Shown here: one piece after another, positions 17,050 through 29,297 of the stretch
How positions within the stretch are numbered: the first letter of the stretch is position 1
How the letters are laid out: the number at the start of each line of letters is the position of its first letter
NCBI RefSeq assembly: GCF_000004075.3
Contig: NC_026657.2
Span: 31,528,408 to 31,592,407, forward strand
Origin: Cucumis sativus
Taxonomy: Eukaryota > Streptophyta > Magnoliopsida > Cucurbitales > Cucurbitaceae
DNA: 64,000 nt
Direction of reading: 5' to 3'
The notes under the pieces: generated by a model
What the model was told of the DNA's origin: nothing
Seen by the model: the letters and a program-made list of their open reading frames with translations, nothing else
The model's database searches: none
Made by a program: the position numbers and the translations under genes

Positions 17050-17133
<84 letters not shown>
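17050..17133. repeat. (AT)42 microsatellite
   Basis: An uninterrupted AT dinucleotide tract of 84 bases. It is likely to be length-polymorphic between accessions. Confidence 0.97.
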
Positions 17134-17137
<4 letters not shown>

Positions 17138-17574
17138 TTGTACTTAAATTTATATGCAATGCAATCACAACAAATATGTATTATATAAAATGAACTAGAT
17201 AGACTAAAAATTGCGTTGAAGCCTTGAATTTTCTTTTCAGATAATTTGATCACAATAGTCGCAATTATACTAAATATGATCAAAGTTGCAACTATACTTA
17301 CAAAATTTTAGAAATTATGGTAGAATAAATTGCTAATTTCAATCTCAATGTTGAAGGTATATTTTAGGGGTAGTTTTGCAATTTTCCCTATGAAATAATA
17401 CTTCATTACAAGTTAAAATTGTTGGATGGGCTCATGGCAGAATGTTTGCGAGAAGCAGAAGCTACACACTACTCTTCATTGAACACAATGGAAAGCTACC
17501 TATTAAATTCCGGCGAATGGGTTTTTTCATAGCTTTGCTTCCCCAGGCTGCTTCTCCGCTTGAATGTTGTTTCT

Positions 17575-19556
17575 CTAGAAAGAGAACTTGAAAGCACCAG
17601 CGTTTGAATCAGCCACGGAGTCCCAAAACGAAAGTTTCTTCTGTTCAGCCGCCTTCTCTTCGGCTTTCCGAGCCAACTGATCAATGGTTCCAGGGAGAGA
17701 AGCATCAATGGCGTTTTTAAACTTATCATACAGATTCACGCGATCTTTTGTACCAGAAACCAACATGCTTGCATTTGGTCTCTTAAGGAAATCCAAGACA
17801 TTTAACAGATTTCTTCTGCAGATCAGAAACTAAGAATCAATACAGACTAATCATCGACATGAAATATCTACCAAGGAAATTATAGAGCTAAACTCTCTGA
17901 GTTAATATACGAAGGAACAATCATCCACGGTGCAAGTGTCTTTAGCAGTTCATATTCCCTCATTTTTCAATCCATTTAAAACATAATTTAGCCATAGAGG
18001 TAGGCAAGAGACGAGGTTAGCTAATAACATCAAAGGAAGTTATATATATTATATGAACGCTACTCTTCAAAAGAAAAGGCAGATTTGGTAATAACTCTAC
18101 GACTTTCATATTCTTACGTGAAACTAATTATAGGACTGCATTGCCTAATCATTCATATTAGTTCTGAAATTCTTCGTTTCCTTGCATTTATAACCCGCTT
18201 CTCAACAAAAAGCAAAAGAATTACTTAATGGGTATGTAACATTCAAGAACTTATTTACCTGCTAACATAATTCTGTGTGATGGCAATGGACTCCTCCAAG
18301 TTGATCACCAAATGCCACCATCCATTTGGCACAAAGATCACTTCCCCAGCCTTGCAAATGCACTCTATAGGCTTCTTTTCCCAAGTCTTGGTTGCAGCAT
18401 AAAAGTTCATGAACCATTCAATAATAGAAACGGGGCAAGCGACTTCAGCACCGTCCGGGCTGGGGTGTACTCCAGGCGGAACTACATCAGGTGGGAACAA
18501 TACCCACTTCTTGGAGCCTTGAATCACTGCATTCCAAGCTGAAGTTGAATTAGGATCTATATGGAATGACGAGCCAGATCCCGATGGTCCAATTATAATC
18601 CATCGATAATCAGGCCTTTCCATCCCTAAAACACCAAATAAATCTTCTCTGAAGTACTCTGGAACATCATATTCTGAGCCCAATCTCGGAACTTTGTCAG
18701 CAAATTTGGGGTCAAATAGGTATAACGGTCTCTCCTCTCTTGCCTGATCAGAGTACAAAAAGAACTCCTCAAGCTTCATATCCACAGGCCCAACTGAAAA
18801 TCTAACATCATCACACAATTGAATCAAATAATCTCTATTCCACTTTTTCCTTGCCACCCAATTATCCAAACATCCCTCCAACAACACAGGCTTATTGGGT
18901 TCTTCAAAGTTCAAAACAAATTCTTCAACTGAAATCCTTTTTCTTCTAATAATGTTATCTCTTTCAAGCCACTCAGGTTTCATTTCAAGGTTAGCACAAA
19001 GCCAACTCTGAAAAAGATAATCAGAATAGAAATCCCTCACTCTCAAACCCGAAATGTCGACAACAGAATCATCAAATGAAGAATAAAAAGCAGCTAAATA
19101 AGTAGATTTCCAAGTCTTATTATAAAGAAAACCACCTTTAACATTATCCAACACAAGGTTCCTCCAAAGAGGTTCATGATTAGCAAAAACATAAAACGAT
19201 TTGCTCACACAAGCCAAAACCCCTAAATGGGTAGCATCGAGGAACCCTAAAACATCAAGAACCAGCTCATCTGTCAAAATTTGAATATTACCCAGACCTA
19301 TATTTCTTGTGTTAATGGTGCCTGAAGCGAGATAGAGATTTCCTAACGGCTGCACACCATGATTGGAAGATGGTGCAGAGGATTTGAGGCCGAAACCAAA
19401 TTCATTGTCGTCTTCATTGCATTTCTGAATTTGGGACTTTTCGGAAACGGAATTTCGATCTCGAGAAACAGGTTTGCTCCTGATTTTCCTGTCTGAAACT
19501 TTCTTTCTTTTCTTTCTCTTCATGGCGCGAGAAAAGAGAGTTTTGGAGCTTAACAT
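17575..19556 (-). CDS. JMJ22: F-box and JmjC domain protein, JMJ22-like histone arginine demethylase
   Basis: Two exons: 19556-18259 and 17815-17575, with GT-AG junctions, giving 512 aa. Arabidopsis JMJ22 is reported to remove histone arginine methylation during light-induced seed germination. The N-terminus is Lys/Arg-rich, like a nuclear signal. The F-box lies at about 93-136 (ILTDELVLDVLGFLD...PLWRNL). The JmjC domain follows, with the iron ligands His332 and Asp334 (FHIDP), His415 (GWWHLVIN), and the 2-oxoglutarate contact Lys349, aligned by eye to JMJD6. All are present, so it should be catalytically competent. The frame is open upstream of 19556 but only with a TTG start at 19682, so I rejected that. 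A second ATG at 19523 would give 501 aa and has a better -3 base (G). Its - strand neighbour is MYOB7-like, as in Arabidopsis. Confidence 0.93.
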
Positions 19557-19759
19557 TTGTGAAGCTTTTCGTGGGTCTGATGAAAATGGAAGAAATTGAA
19601 ACTCCTTTGATGGCGCTGCCGCAGGGTTTGGGGTTTGGGGTTTTGGCGACAAAGCTACGAATTTGCCGATACTTCCCCTCAAGTGGCTGTTTTCGTTTTC
19701 TCTCTCTACGATTTGATATTTTTATTTCTACTTTTTTCAAAACAAAAACAATTTACATC

Positions 19760-20780
19760 CCCAACTATCAATTTAAATATTAAATTTACACCTTTGATAA
19801 AGTTGAGAAATTCGAAGCATTCTATATATGTATATAATTAACTAAAACGTAAATTAATTAATTATTGTATGCATTCAAATTAAAATTTAACTTGAAATTC
19901 AGTACTTACAATATTTAAATGCATTTAAAACAATTGTTTACGTTTGTTGTCTAATTCCTCAATTTGACCTAGTTGGAGCGAATAAAAATTCAAACGTCTA
20001 ATTAATATTTTAACTCAGAATCATTATTAATATTTTAACTAAGGATGATATTATCGTAGAACTAAGGAACTCTATCCTACAATTATGAACAGTAACAATT
20101 TTATCACTAGACTAATTACTGTGTTTGTATAATTACAATTTTATGTTATGTTTGTGCATATATATATATATAAAGAGCATAAGTTGAATGGAACTTGAAC
20201 CCCTGAACCTATACCAAATGGTCGATGATTATGTAGATCCTCTACCCTCCTAACCAGAGAAATTTCAATAGGTAGATAACGACACTGCCACAACCATGAA
20301 CTTAAAAAAATTAGAGGCCACAGGACACTTCACGATTCAAACAAGAAATTTAATGCTGCAAGGGGCATGCAAGCGAAAGGTATAGAATGCAACAAAGTAG
20401 CCACCACCACAAGTAAAAACTCTTGGAAGTGGGTAGTTGAAAGTAAAGTGGTCGAAATGAAGGCAGCAATCGCATTCAAGGCTAAATCCTTCAATCTGAA
20501 ATATACAGGTGAGGGCTATCTATCAGACGATAGATTCCTCGAGCAGAATTCGTCGTAACAATATGAGCAAAGCATTCCTATATATCATATCTGAGCTTTA
20601 CAGATCAACCAGCAACGTACAATCAATCAATCCCAAACAATGAAATAAACGAAACACTTGCACGCTACCCTTTTCTGCTACTACAATGAATCCAAAAAGA
20701 AAAAGCCAAAAGAGAAATTATATTCACTTGACATACACATATTGGGACGTCGGGTCGATTGGAATATGAACATCAGGTGA
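19760..20780. other. Intergenic region with a possible decayed coding remnant
   Basis: AT-rich up to about 20160. From 20180 to 20580 the composition is less AT-rich and a + strand frame is open at 20367-20558. Its translation is Lys-rich and matches no family I know. It lacks neighbouring exons, so it may be a degraded transposon or gene fragment rather than a gene. Confidence 0.3.
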
Positions 20781-20786
20781 GCGATT

Positions 20787-22919
20787 TTAAAGTTGTGTAC
20801 TAGAAAGACATCTCCACTGCCGCGTGTGTTGACCCTTTTCAAGAAGCATTAGCAATCCAACACCACTTGACAACCCAAACAAGTACCTGCATTTCCAAAA
20901 GATATATGATTAATAGAGATAGAAACAGTACCATCACAGACTTTCTCATTAAACCCAAATCCATGGAAGGCACGAAATAGAATGATATATTTCGTAAGAA
21001 TGTTTTGGATTGGCTTAATCCAACATAAACATCCGAGCAATAGACTTCTCATCTCATTGTCATCTTCTACAAATCTAAAAATTAAACATTGGTTGGTAGT
21101 AGTCTAATTATAGAACAGTGGAAACAGCGACCTCTTTCTCCCTAGTCTACCTCCATGTTAGAGATGGAAGAGTTGAATAAATAATTGGGATATGTCAACA
21201 GAATTCAAGTGAGCAGCTAAAGGATAAAGGATGCGAATCAGTATATATCCCTAATTAGCTGTCATGTCATATGGCAAGAAGCTACTTACTTGCTTCGACG
21301 GGCTTTTCTTTTCCAGAAAACAAAGGATACGATCCACTGCGTTATAAAAAGGTAAACATGTATTAGATTAAAGTATGAGCAAAAGGAACATCAGATGAAG
21401 GCAATGTCAGATGCATACATTCATAATCCATAATCATGCCAGCATTCAACGAGCATATCATAGAATGTTATAACACAAAACCAATTGGAAGAAGTATAAA
21501 GTATTTTCATGGAAAAAAACATAAACACAGCAAAATCACCTTAAAAACTGCCATGAAAGAAAAGCTTCCAACAACGGATGGCTTCTTCACGACTACTTGT
21601 CTTTCGGGTGACATCCCCTTGTATAGATGCTGAGCTATTTCTTTCAGTAATACCAGCTGGGCCTTATCGGTTCGCATTGAAATAATTGCTTGCCTCATTG
21701 ATTCTCTGTCAGCTTCAAGTGCCTGAAGCCTCAAATAAAGTTTCTTGACTTCAGGATCTCCCAAATCAACTTGATTCAATGACCCTCTGGGAGTTGTTAG
21801 ATAGTCTTCATAAACACCAACCGTTGGTTTGGACTCGTGAAAACCATTATATGTTGCTCCATTGTGAATAGAGTCGATGGTATAAACTCTATCACTCATG
21901 TCATCTCCAACTTCTGATACATTATCCATTTTTCTCAAATTAGAATAGTCCTCAGACTGAGAAACATATTCCTTCTTGAAGCTAGATGCGTATCTTGGAG
22001 ATTCGTTCACCTGGGGCATACCCGTGAAGAAACTTGAATCGTTGGAAAACTTACTGGAATGTCTTGGCCTCCTAGGAGATTGCCCCACAATCACCTTCTC
22101 TAAAACGTTCTTTGTACCCAAGTAGTCCGTGTCCAGCTGATTGTAGCTAGAACTTCTCTCCAATTGGCTGATTCTATTTCCCAAGTTCATTACATGATCT
22201 CGATTGCGTGGGGTTTCACCAAAGGCATATTTCTCAATATCAGCAATATCATTATCATGGTCCAAAGGACCTTGAACCTCATTTAAGTTACATTTTAGAG
22301 GAGGGTAATCATATATGGGAGATTCACACTGGGCCTCATATTCCACCATATTCTGGCTACAACTTTGCTGACCCCTCTCACCATCAGCTTCAGCTTCCGT
22401 TAGCCCGTAGCTCAACATCCTATGTTTATATGCTTGTACCTCGCAAGTGAGAGACTGAATAGCTTGCTCTCTTTTATATAACAAGTCCTCAAATGCTGCA
22501 AGCTCCTGTTGATCATGTGCCATCTTCTCTTCTGCAAAGCGTTTGAATTGTCGAGCCTCCATCTGGATCTCTGCCTTCTCCCTTTGCAACCTCAATATCA
22601 TAGACATTGCCTCGTTAGCAGCCGATGAAGAAGCATTTCTCTCCTCTTCAAGTTCAACATACAAGTCCTGGATTGCTTGTGTTTGATTGCTAACCATTTC
22701 CCGCAATGCGTTGCATTCATTCTCAGCTTGTACCCGTATAACAGAAAAGCTATCCAACCCAACAATAGCAAATGGGCTGTTCGAATCCAACTCATCATGC
22801 TTCCGTTTTACAGATCGAATCCAAGTAGTCGATGGCCCAGTAGTAGACAGCGAACAACTGCACGGGCAATTACAGCATTTCACCAAATCCAAAGAAGATG
22901 GATGTGCCTCCGAATCCAT
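20787..22919 (-). CDS. GTD-binding (DUF593) myosin-binding protein, MYOB7-like
   Basis: Plant myosin receptors of this family bind the globular tail of myosin XI through the GTD-binding domain and link it to vesicles. Three exons, 22919-21540, 21336-21290 and 20886-20787, give 508 aa with consistent phases. A Cys-rich patch (CCNCPCSC) lies at about residues 15-22. The GTD-binding coiled coil spans about 71-170 (NQTQAIQDLYVELEEERN through AEEKMAHDQQEL). A second coiled coil lies near 390-435 (VKKLYLRLQALEADRESM). The C-terminus has hydrophobic segments encoded by all three exons (FSFMAVFKWIVSFVFW and YLFGLSSGVGLLMLL), so it may be tail-anchored. The frame extends six codons upstream only with TTG, so the ATG at 22919 is chosen. 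An out-of-frame ATG lies at 22933. MYOB7 (recalled as At5g06560) is also the neighbour of JMJ22 in Arabidopsis. Confidence 0.9.
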
Positions 22920-22939
22920 AAACCAACGTGCATTCAAAC

Positions 22940-23760
22940 TCTAATCAATTAGAATAGAAATTCCAACACAATTTGATTCTACCACTAAAGATTAATGTGA
23001 ACTTCTGGAATATAATTCTCTCCCCTCCAAAAGAGCAGCTCTCTTTCTCCAATATCAGAAACAAAGGGAAGAAAACTACCTAATAAGGAAGATGAAGCGA
23101 AGTCAGAACTTAATAATAAGAAATCTCCATACCACTACAACAAACTAGATCAACGAACAGATAAAACAATGAACGTACACAAAAACATCATACCAAACCA
23201 TTTCCTCCAATTTCAATAACCATTTCCGCGAAACAATATAGAACAAAACCACAACATGAAACAAGCGAAAGTAAGAAACCAATATACCTTAGAAGAACCT
23301 AAAATGACCTGGAGAAGGCGTTAAAAGAGCTGAGAATCAAAACCCGTTCGTATTTTCCCGCGAAAATTTCATTCCCCTCATACAAAATCTGTTCGAAAAC
23401 GTGAAATTAAAGATACCCAGAAGCCAAAAAAAACTGACCCAGATTACAGAAAACTTCCCCCACTTCTTCGAATAAAAAAAAATCAAACTTATAACCTGAA
23501 AACAAAAGCCACAGGGGAATACAAAAGCGGGGAAAGCTTTCTTGGAGGGGAATAGAATGAAGAACGATTTGGAAACCCTAAATTAAATGAAATTCTTTGT
23601 CGTATCAGGTCTCTTTCATTTGGGTTTCTCGAATTCTGCGATTTTGTTGATGAGAGAGAGAGAGAAGGAGAAAAGTTTGAACAGAGAGAAATGGACACGA
23701 ACGAAATAGAGAGAGAGAGAGATGGACGGCTAGATTTCGGAGTGAATCGCCGATCCGTTG
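22940..23760 (-). other. Probable 5' leader of the MYOB7-like gene with CT-rich tracts
   Basis: On the - strand this reads as a long pyrimidine-rich leader, with CT repeats opposite the GA runs at 23652-23668 and 23708-23724. A donor-like AAG|GTATAT is present near 23289 and an acceptor-like TTAG near 22942, so a leader intron is possible. Transcript data would be needed to fix it. Confidence 0.4.
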
Positions 23761-26637
23761 GAGGTTGGTTTGTCGGAGTTTTTTTTACCAACTAATTATC
23801 TCGTCATTTCCATTCTCGTTTTCTTTTTTTAAAACTTTATTTTTCCCAAATTTTGCAAAACCATCCCTAAACCATCCCCTTATTACAATCGTAATTTTAA
23901 ACTTTCTACTCTCTTCCTCTCCCATCCGTCTAAACTTATCGAGTTGTTGTGTTTAAACACTCACATCGTCCTTAGATTTTGAGTATTGTTATTATTAACC
24001 AACAAATCACAAAGTCGTTACCATCAAACCCTAACTTTTTGAACTTTTTTTGTTACATTGTAACAAGTGTGAAAGTTTATCCAAATACGCTTTTTTTAAT
24101 TATACAGTTTGTTGTGTTTAAACACTCGAGTCATTCCTTTAATAGTTATAAACATTATTATCTTCAACCAATGAATAACGAAATCGTTAATGCTCTTCTT
24201 TTTTTTTCTTACTTTACGTAAATATTAAAGTTTTATATTATTAAAAAGTTAATAAGTAATAATTACGATTAAACTATTGTAAAAGGCATAAAGTGATGTA
24301 AAATTATAATTTTACTTTTGTACTTTGGAATATTATTAAGGGCTTAATCATACAATTATATTGTCAAAGTTTTGGAAGACAACTGCTTAATTCAATAAAT
24401 TTTGGGGGTGATTAGTAACATTCCCCATAATTCATGGGTATTTTTGCAATTTTCATTTTTTTTTATTTTTATGGATTTTATAACTAAATAATTTATTCTT
24501 AAGGTAATTGTAAATATATTTATTTTGGCTAATCATGGAAGCTTTTGATTTGGTTTCTCCCTATCTATTCTGCTTGATTAATCCATCTTCTTGATCTAAT
24601 TTTAGAAAAATTAATCAACACAAGATTATACTCATTTATTTGCAAAATCACTTGATCTTATCTTCTTTAAACACTTAATAACGGTTTCAAACTCTAAATT
24701 AAATTATAATTATGCGTAATCTTTTTTTAGTTAATGTTACTCGATATATGTGATGTCGGCTAACTCGATTAGTTAAAGTTATAGGGATCTTTTGTGTTTA
24801 AATTCTCATCGAGAGAATATAAGATCTTCTATTTTAACCTATGTATATATAGTCTAACTAATTAATGCATTGGTAAAACCGTCAAAAATTGCAAATTCAT
24901 GAAATTGTGAAGCTTGTAGGAAAAAGAAGTTGGACTATCTTTACCGAAATTGACCTAGTGCATCGAAATGGGCTTAAACCATTATTACCATGACTATATT
25001 TCTTAATCTTTAATAAATTGCATAAGGAAAATTGAGGTTTTTAAAATGAGACTCAATTGATAGCAAGAATGTCAATAATCGACGATAACAAAGGATAGTT
25101 CATGTGTTCACTTGTCACGTCGAACAACTCATTCATTGGCTACTCATGCATGTAAATCTCCATCTAATTCAAAATTTTCAACAATCTCTAGAAAACGGTT
25201 AGAACTTCTTTGTTACTCAATTCCTTCTTACTTCTATGTTACTCATTTCCTCCATGAATATAAAAAAGATAAAGTCTACCTTTCTTTACAATATTGCTTT
25301 TCAAAAGCAAACATAGAAATTTGAACCTAGAGGTCATATGCCCTCAAAAATTGCTAATGTTGTAACTACTCCATTATCACATAGTGGACAAATTTTGTAT
25401 TTAGTATATGGTTACAACTATAGCCAATCCATCTTTTAAACAAACAAACAAAAAAAATACTCCACAACCATAGTTTTACTAATCAATCTATCAGTCTAAT
25501 ATCAGTTTCTAACAACATTTTTTTTAAAACAAAAGTTTTAAATAATTCAACGATAATCAACACATACAAATAAATATCCAATCTTTTACATCACACACAC
25601 ACACACAAAAAAAAAACCACGTTCTCGAATATCATTTTAGATGTTATAATGTGTCATGTCTCGCACGAGTAATATAAACACGGTCAAAGTCATTTAATAT
25701 ATAATATAAAATAAATACAAAATGGAATATTCAAATAAATTCCTTTTTTTTTGTTTAAATTAATCGGTAATCCATAGTATCTAAAAACTAAGTTCAAACT
25801 ATTGTTTATAAATGTATATATAATTCAATTATAAAATTCCACCATTATTATTTTATTTTGGTATGAAAAGATTAAAGTAATCATCACATGATTTTATGAA
25901 TCTTCCATGAACTTTTTCTAATTCACAATGTATATGGCAGCCATGTTTATATCTATTTGAAATAATAAAATGAATAGGAAGTTTTAAAATTGTTAATTGT
26001 AGTGGTTATGAACCAAATCAAAAATGGCGTGTTTTCCATTACCATCCATCGTCTTCCAGCTTCACTCTCACTACGTAGTATTAAACACATAACACTCTTA
26101 TACAACAAGGACCATTTATTGTGCAAATTAATTATCATTTTACTCATTTAATTCAATCTCAATTACATACACACATATATGTGTGTGTTAATGAATATAT
26201 TTCCTATCTAAACTTTTAATAATTTAATTATAAAAATTTAAAATTTGAACTTTTCTATATAACAATTTAGTTCTTAAACTTTCGAATCCATAAGAATTTT
26301 GATGTATATTTTGTATTTTATAAAATTATCAAATTTTGAAGTAGTCCGTTGATTTATTTTTGCAAGAAATCTCATTAAATTTTCGTATTCAATTTTATTG
26401 TTAAGTTGTTACAATTTTGAAATATAAGGATTAAAGTTGTTACCTAATAAAGTTTAGGAATCAAATTGTTATAAAATTAAAAGTTTATGAACTAATTGTT
26501 ACAAATTAAAGTTTAGGGGATAAATTGTTATTTTTATAAAAGTTTAGAAACTAAAAATTATTTTCTTGGAGATATAAAAATTTATTATTGTTATAGATGA
26601 AAATGATAGTTGCAAATTTAACAATCAGATTCAAAAT

Positions 26638-26840
26638 AATTAAAGTATATAACAATCTTTTAAAAATTTTGCAAATATAGCAAAATCGGTCAAATTTTAT
26701 AAATAATAGAAGTCTAATAGACTTTAATGCAAATGTTGATCTATCCGTGATAGACCATAGCAATTTATGATCAATACAAGTCTACAGCGATATATTTTTC
26801 TATATTTACCATTTTTTTAAATATTGTTATATACTTCATT
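26638..26840. mobile_element. Putative MITE, copy A
   Basis: About 203 bp bounded by long imperfect terminal inverted repeats. The left end has AAGTATATAACAATCTTTT followed by a segment ending AAATATAG. The right end, reverse-complemented, reads AAGTATATAACAATATTT and also ends AAATATAG. The interior is short, AT-rich and non-coding, with the motifs TAATAGACTT and GTGATAGAC shared with copy B. This is the structure of a miniature inverted-repeat transposable element. A clear target-site duplication could not be fixed because the flanks are low-complexity. Confidence 0.65.
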
Positions 26841-28591
26841 ATTATTCATAGGGTGACCATCAATTATAATTACCATATACTAAATAGTATTTCTTATTAT
26901 TAGGTAAGTGATCATATTTATTTATGTTTAAAAAATAGTAATAGGATGCAAAATGACGTTTCAAATATATAATCATAATTAAATCAATTAATGATAGAAG
27001 TAGGTAAGAAGATATAAAACTACATACTAACATAAACAAAAAGCATCGACAATTAATAGACTTCTAATTTAGAAGTGTAACCAAAACGAGTATAAGAATA
27101 GATACGTTTAAACTTAAAATCATATTTGTTGTTTTTAAAAATTCTACTAAAAATGCTTATTCCCAATTAAAATCTCCTCTAATAACATGAAATTTGCAAT
27201 TAAAAATATAAAAGATATTAAATTAGTTTTGATAATTTTAACTATTTTAAAAACCAATTCCTAACATTAAATTCCATACTTTTTGGCCAAGATAATCTAA
27301 ATAGTTAGTATCAATAATTAGTGTGATTTACTAATAATTGATCATCTTAACAATTGAGTAAATTAGAGAGACATTATGATGAAATAATTGGTTCTTAATT
27401 TGAATAAATTTGTCACTTTTTTTATTTTCAATATTATGGATGGAATTTTATGAAAGGGCCCACAATTTAATTGAAAATTGAAATGTAAAAGTACAATTAT
27501 GTCTTTTTGAATGTCCCACAAACTTTAGTATTTTTAATCATTTGCAAACTCAATTAGAACAATTTATTCCTTTAAACTTTTTTAAAAGTATATAAATGAA
27601 TTTAAAGATAAAAGATATTTGTAAAGCAAAGTGTGGGGGCAGATAGGTGTTTTCTCTTTGTAGCCTTTGACAGCACAACCACCAGCTGATATTTGGCTGG
27701 GAATATTTGTTGTTCTTTTTTTTTTTTTTTTTTTTCTATTCTTTGGATTTTAGATATAAAAATAAATTATAATTTCAAAATTCAACTTTGAAATCCTTTA
27801 ATAATAATAAAAAAATTGTTTCCAAAATTGTGCTCATCATAACTTTAAAAAAATGATATTTATTGATGGCAAATATTTAAACTATTCAACACACAGATAT
27901 GAGTTTTTATTGAATTGTCGAATAAAATCTAGAAAATTGCTTTAAATCTAATGGTAATTTTGTGAAAAGGATAGATATGTAAAATTTTGGAAATATAATT
28001 GAAGGATTCAAGCTGATGGCTAAAGATAGATTAAAACCTTCCAAGTGGACCAAAATGCAATGGGCTTGTCTAAGAGGTAAGCTTATGGGGCTTCCACGGG
28101 CATATTAGGGCCTAAATAAAACTTGGGTAGGCCCAGATATGAGATGTGTATTACTAAACCTAAATAGTTATTTTGAAAAATAGCTAAAACTAGTTTTTGA
28201 ATGTATACATGGTCATATAAAAAGTTGGGTTGGTTGTATAGATGGCGAAACAGGCCCAAACAATAAACATAATATAGCAAAAATAAAATAATTGTATACA
28301 TATATATATATAGTGCTAAAACCTCAATGCTCAACCCATTATGTTGTGCTTAAGGTGGTTCGAGGCAAATACTAAAACTATAACAATCAAACTCTTCTTA
28401 CAGGAAACACTATAAAAAGTATTTAAAAATATTGAGTATTTGTTATTTTATTACCGTTTTTACTATTTGATGTTTATTGTTTTTATATTATTTGTTACAA
28501 TATTTACTGTTTATTTATTAAACTAAAACAATTTACTTACCAAATACATACTATTAAGGTAATTGTAATTGTTGACCATTGTATGAATAAT

Positions 28592-28753
28592 AATTAAGAA
28601 TATAACAACATTTTAAAAAAATTAAGAATATAGCAAAATTATCGCTAATAGACTTGATAAACTCACATCGGTGATAGACTTTTATCATTGATAGAATTTG
28701 ACAAATTTTAATATATTTACAATTTTTTTTAAAATGTTGTTATATACTTAATT
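28592..28753. mobile_element. Putative MITE, copy B
   Basis: About 162 bp with terminal inverted repeats. The left end reads AATTAAGAATATAACAACAT followed by TTTAAAAAAATT. The reverse complement of the right end reads AATTAAGTATATAACAACAT followed by TTTAAAAAAAATT. The interior shares TAATAGACTT and GGTGATAGACTT with copy A. The arms match nearly perfectly over about 40 bases, so the transcript would fold into a long hairpin. Confidence 0.7.
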
Positions 28754-28907
28754 GTCTTGCATCTTATTGCTAAATTTCTCATACTATTATAATCCAAACT
28801 AAAATAATTAACACCCAACACAAACTAATCGCTAGATAACATTTTATAAGATTTTGACCAACCATCAAAGAAAATAGTTACAAATATAATAATCTTATTT
28901 AAAATAT

Positions 28908-29015
28908 TTAAGTATATAAAAGTTTTTTTTTTAAATGGTAGATATAGCAAAATCTTTCTAAAGAGTTGCTAATAAATTTTTAAAAATATGGTTACATATT
29001 AAATTATTATTTAAA
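28908..29015. mobile_element. Degenerate relative of the same MITE family
   Basis: The left arm TTAAGTATATAAAAG, followed by a T-run, AAATGGTAGATATAGCAAAAT, resembles the arm of copy A. The right arm (AAAAATATGGTTACATATTAAATTATT) is only a partial inverse match. It is shorter and more diverged than copies A and B. Confidence 0.4.
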
Positions 29016-29297
29016 ACTAATTGCATATAGTCTAAGTGACATTTACTTATGTAAATGTAAATTTGAGCTTATGATTTTTTGAAGATCACACACACATATA
29101 TATGTATAACTAATTTTGCACCCTTCTTTCTCGCGGGTTGCAATCCATCCGTGAAATGTCCCCAATTTCACTGATCGGAAGAAATTTCTAAGACGGTAGC
29201 TTCAAATTTTGGGAATTTGCTAAACCCTACCTTCATACATCGGAGTTTCAACATACCCTTCATCCACTTCAAACTCTACAATTTCAAATTTCCGTAA

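Larger units (their letters stand above)
15985..17400. other. AT-rich intergenic DNA with simple repeats
   Basis: No gene is supported. The region holds the 44-bp tandem duplication and the long AT microsatellite listed separately. Frames reading through the microsatellite as Tyr-Ile repeats are not coding. Confidence 0.7.
23790..29100. other. AT-rich intergenic DNA with inverted-repeat elements
   Basis: No gene is supported in more than 5 kb. The interval holds three related inverted-repeat elements (listed separately), a T-run of about 20 bases near 27716-27735, and a GC-richer patch of about 90 bases at 27620-27710 without a recognisable function. Confidence 0.65.

Noticed and set aside
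16983-17283. Open frames coding for Tyr-Ile repeats
   Set aside because: They are read-through of the AT microsatellite.
19557-19682. N-terminal extension of the JMJ22-like protein to 19682
   Set aside because: It begins with TTG; the first in-frame ATG is at 19556.
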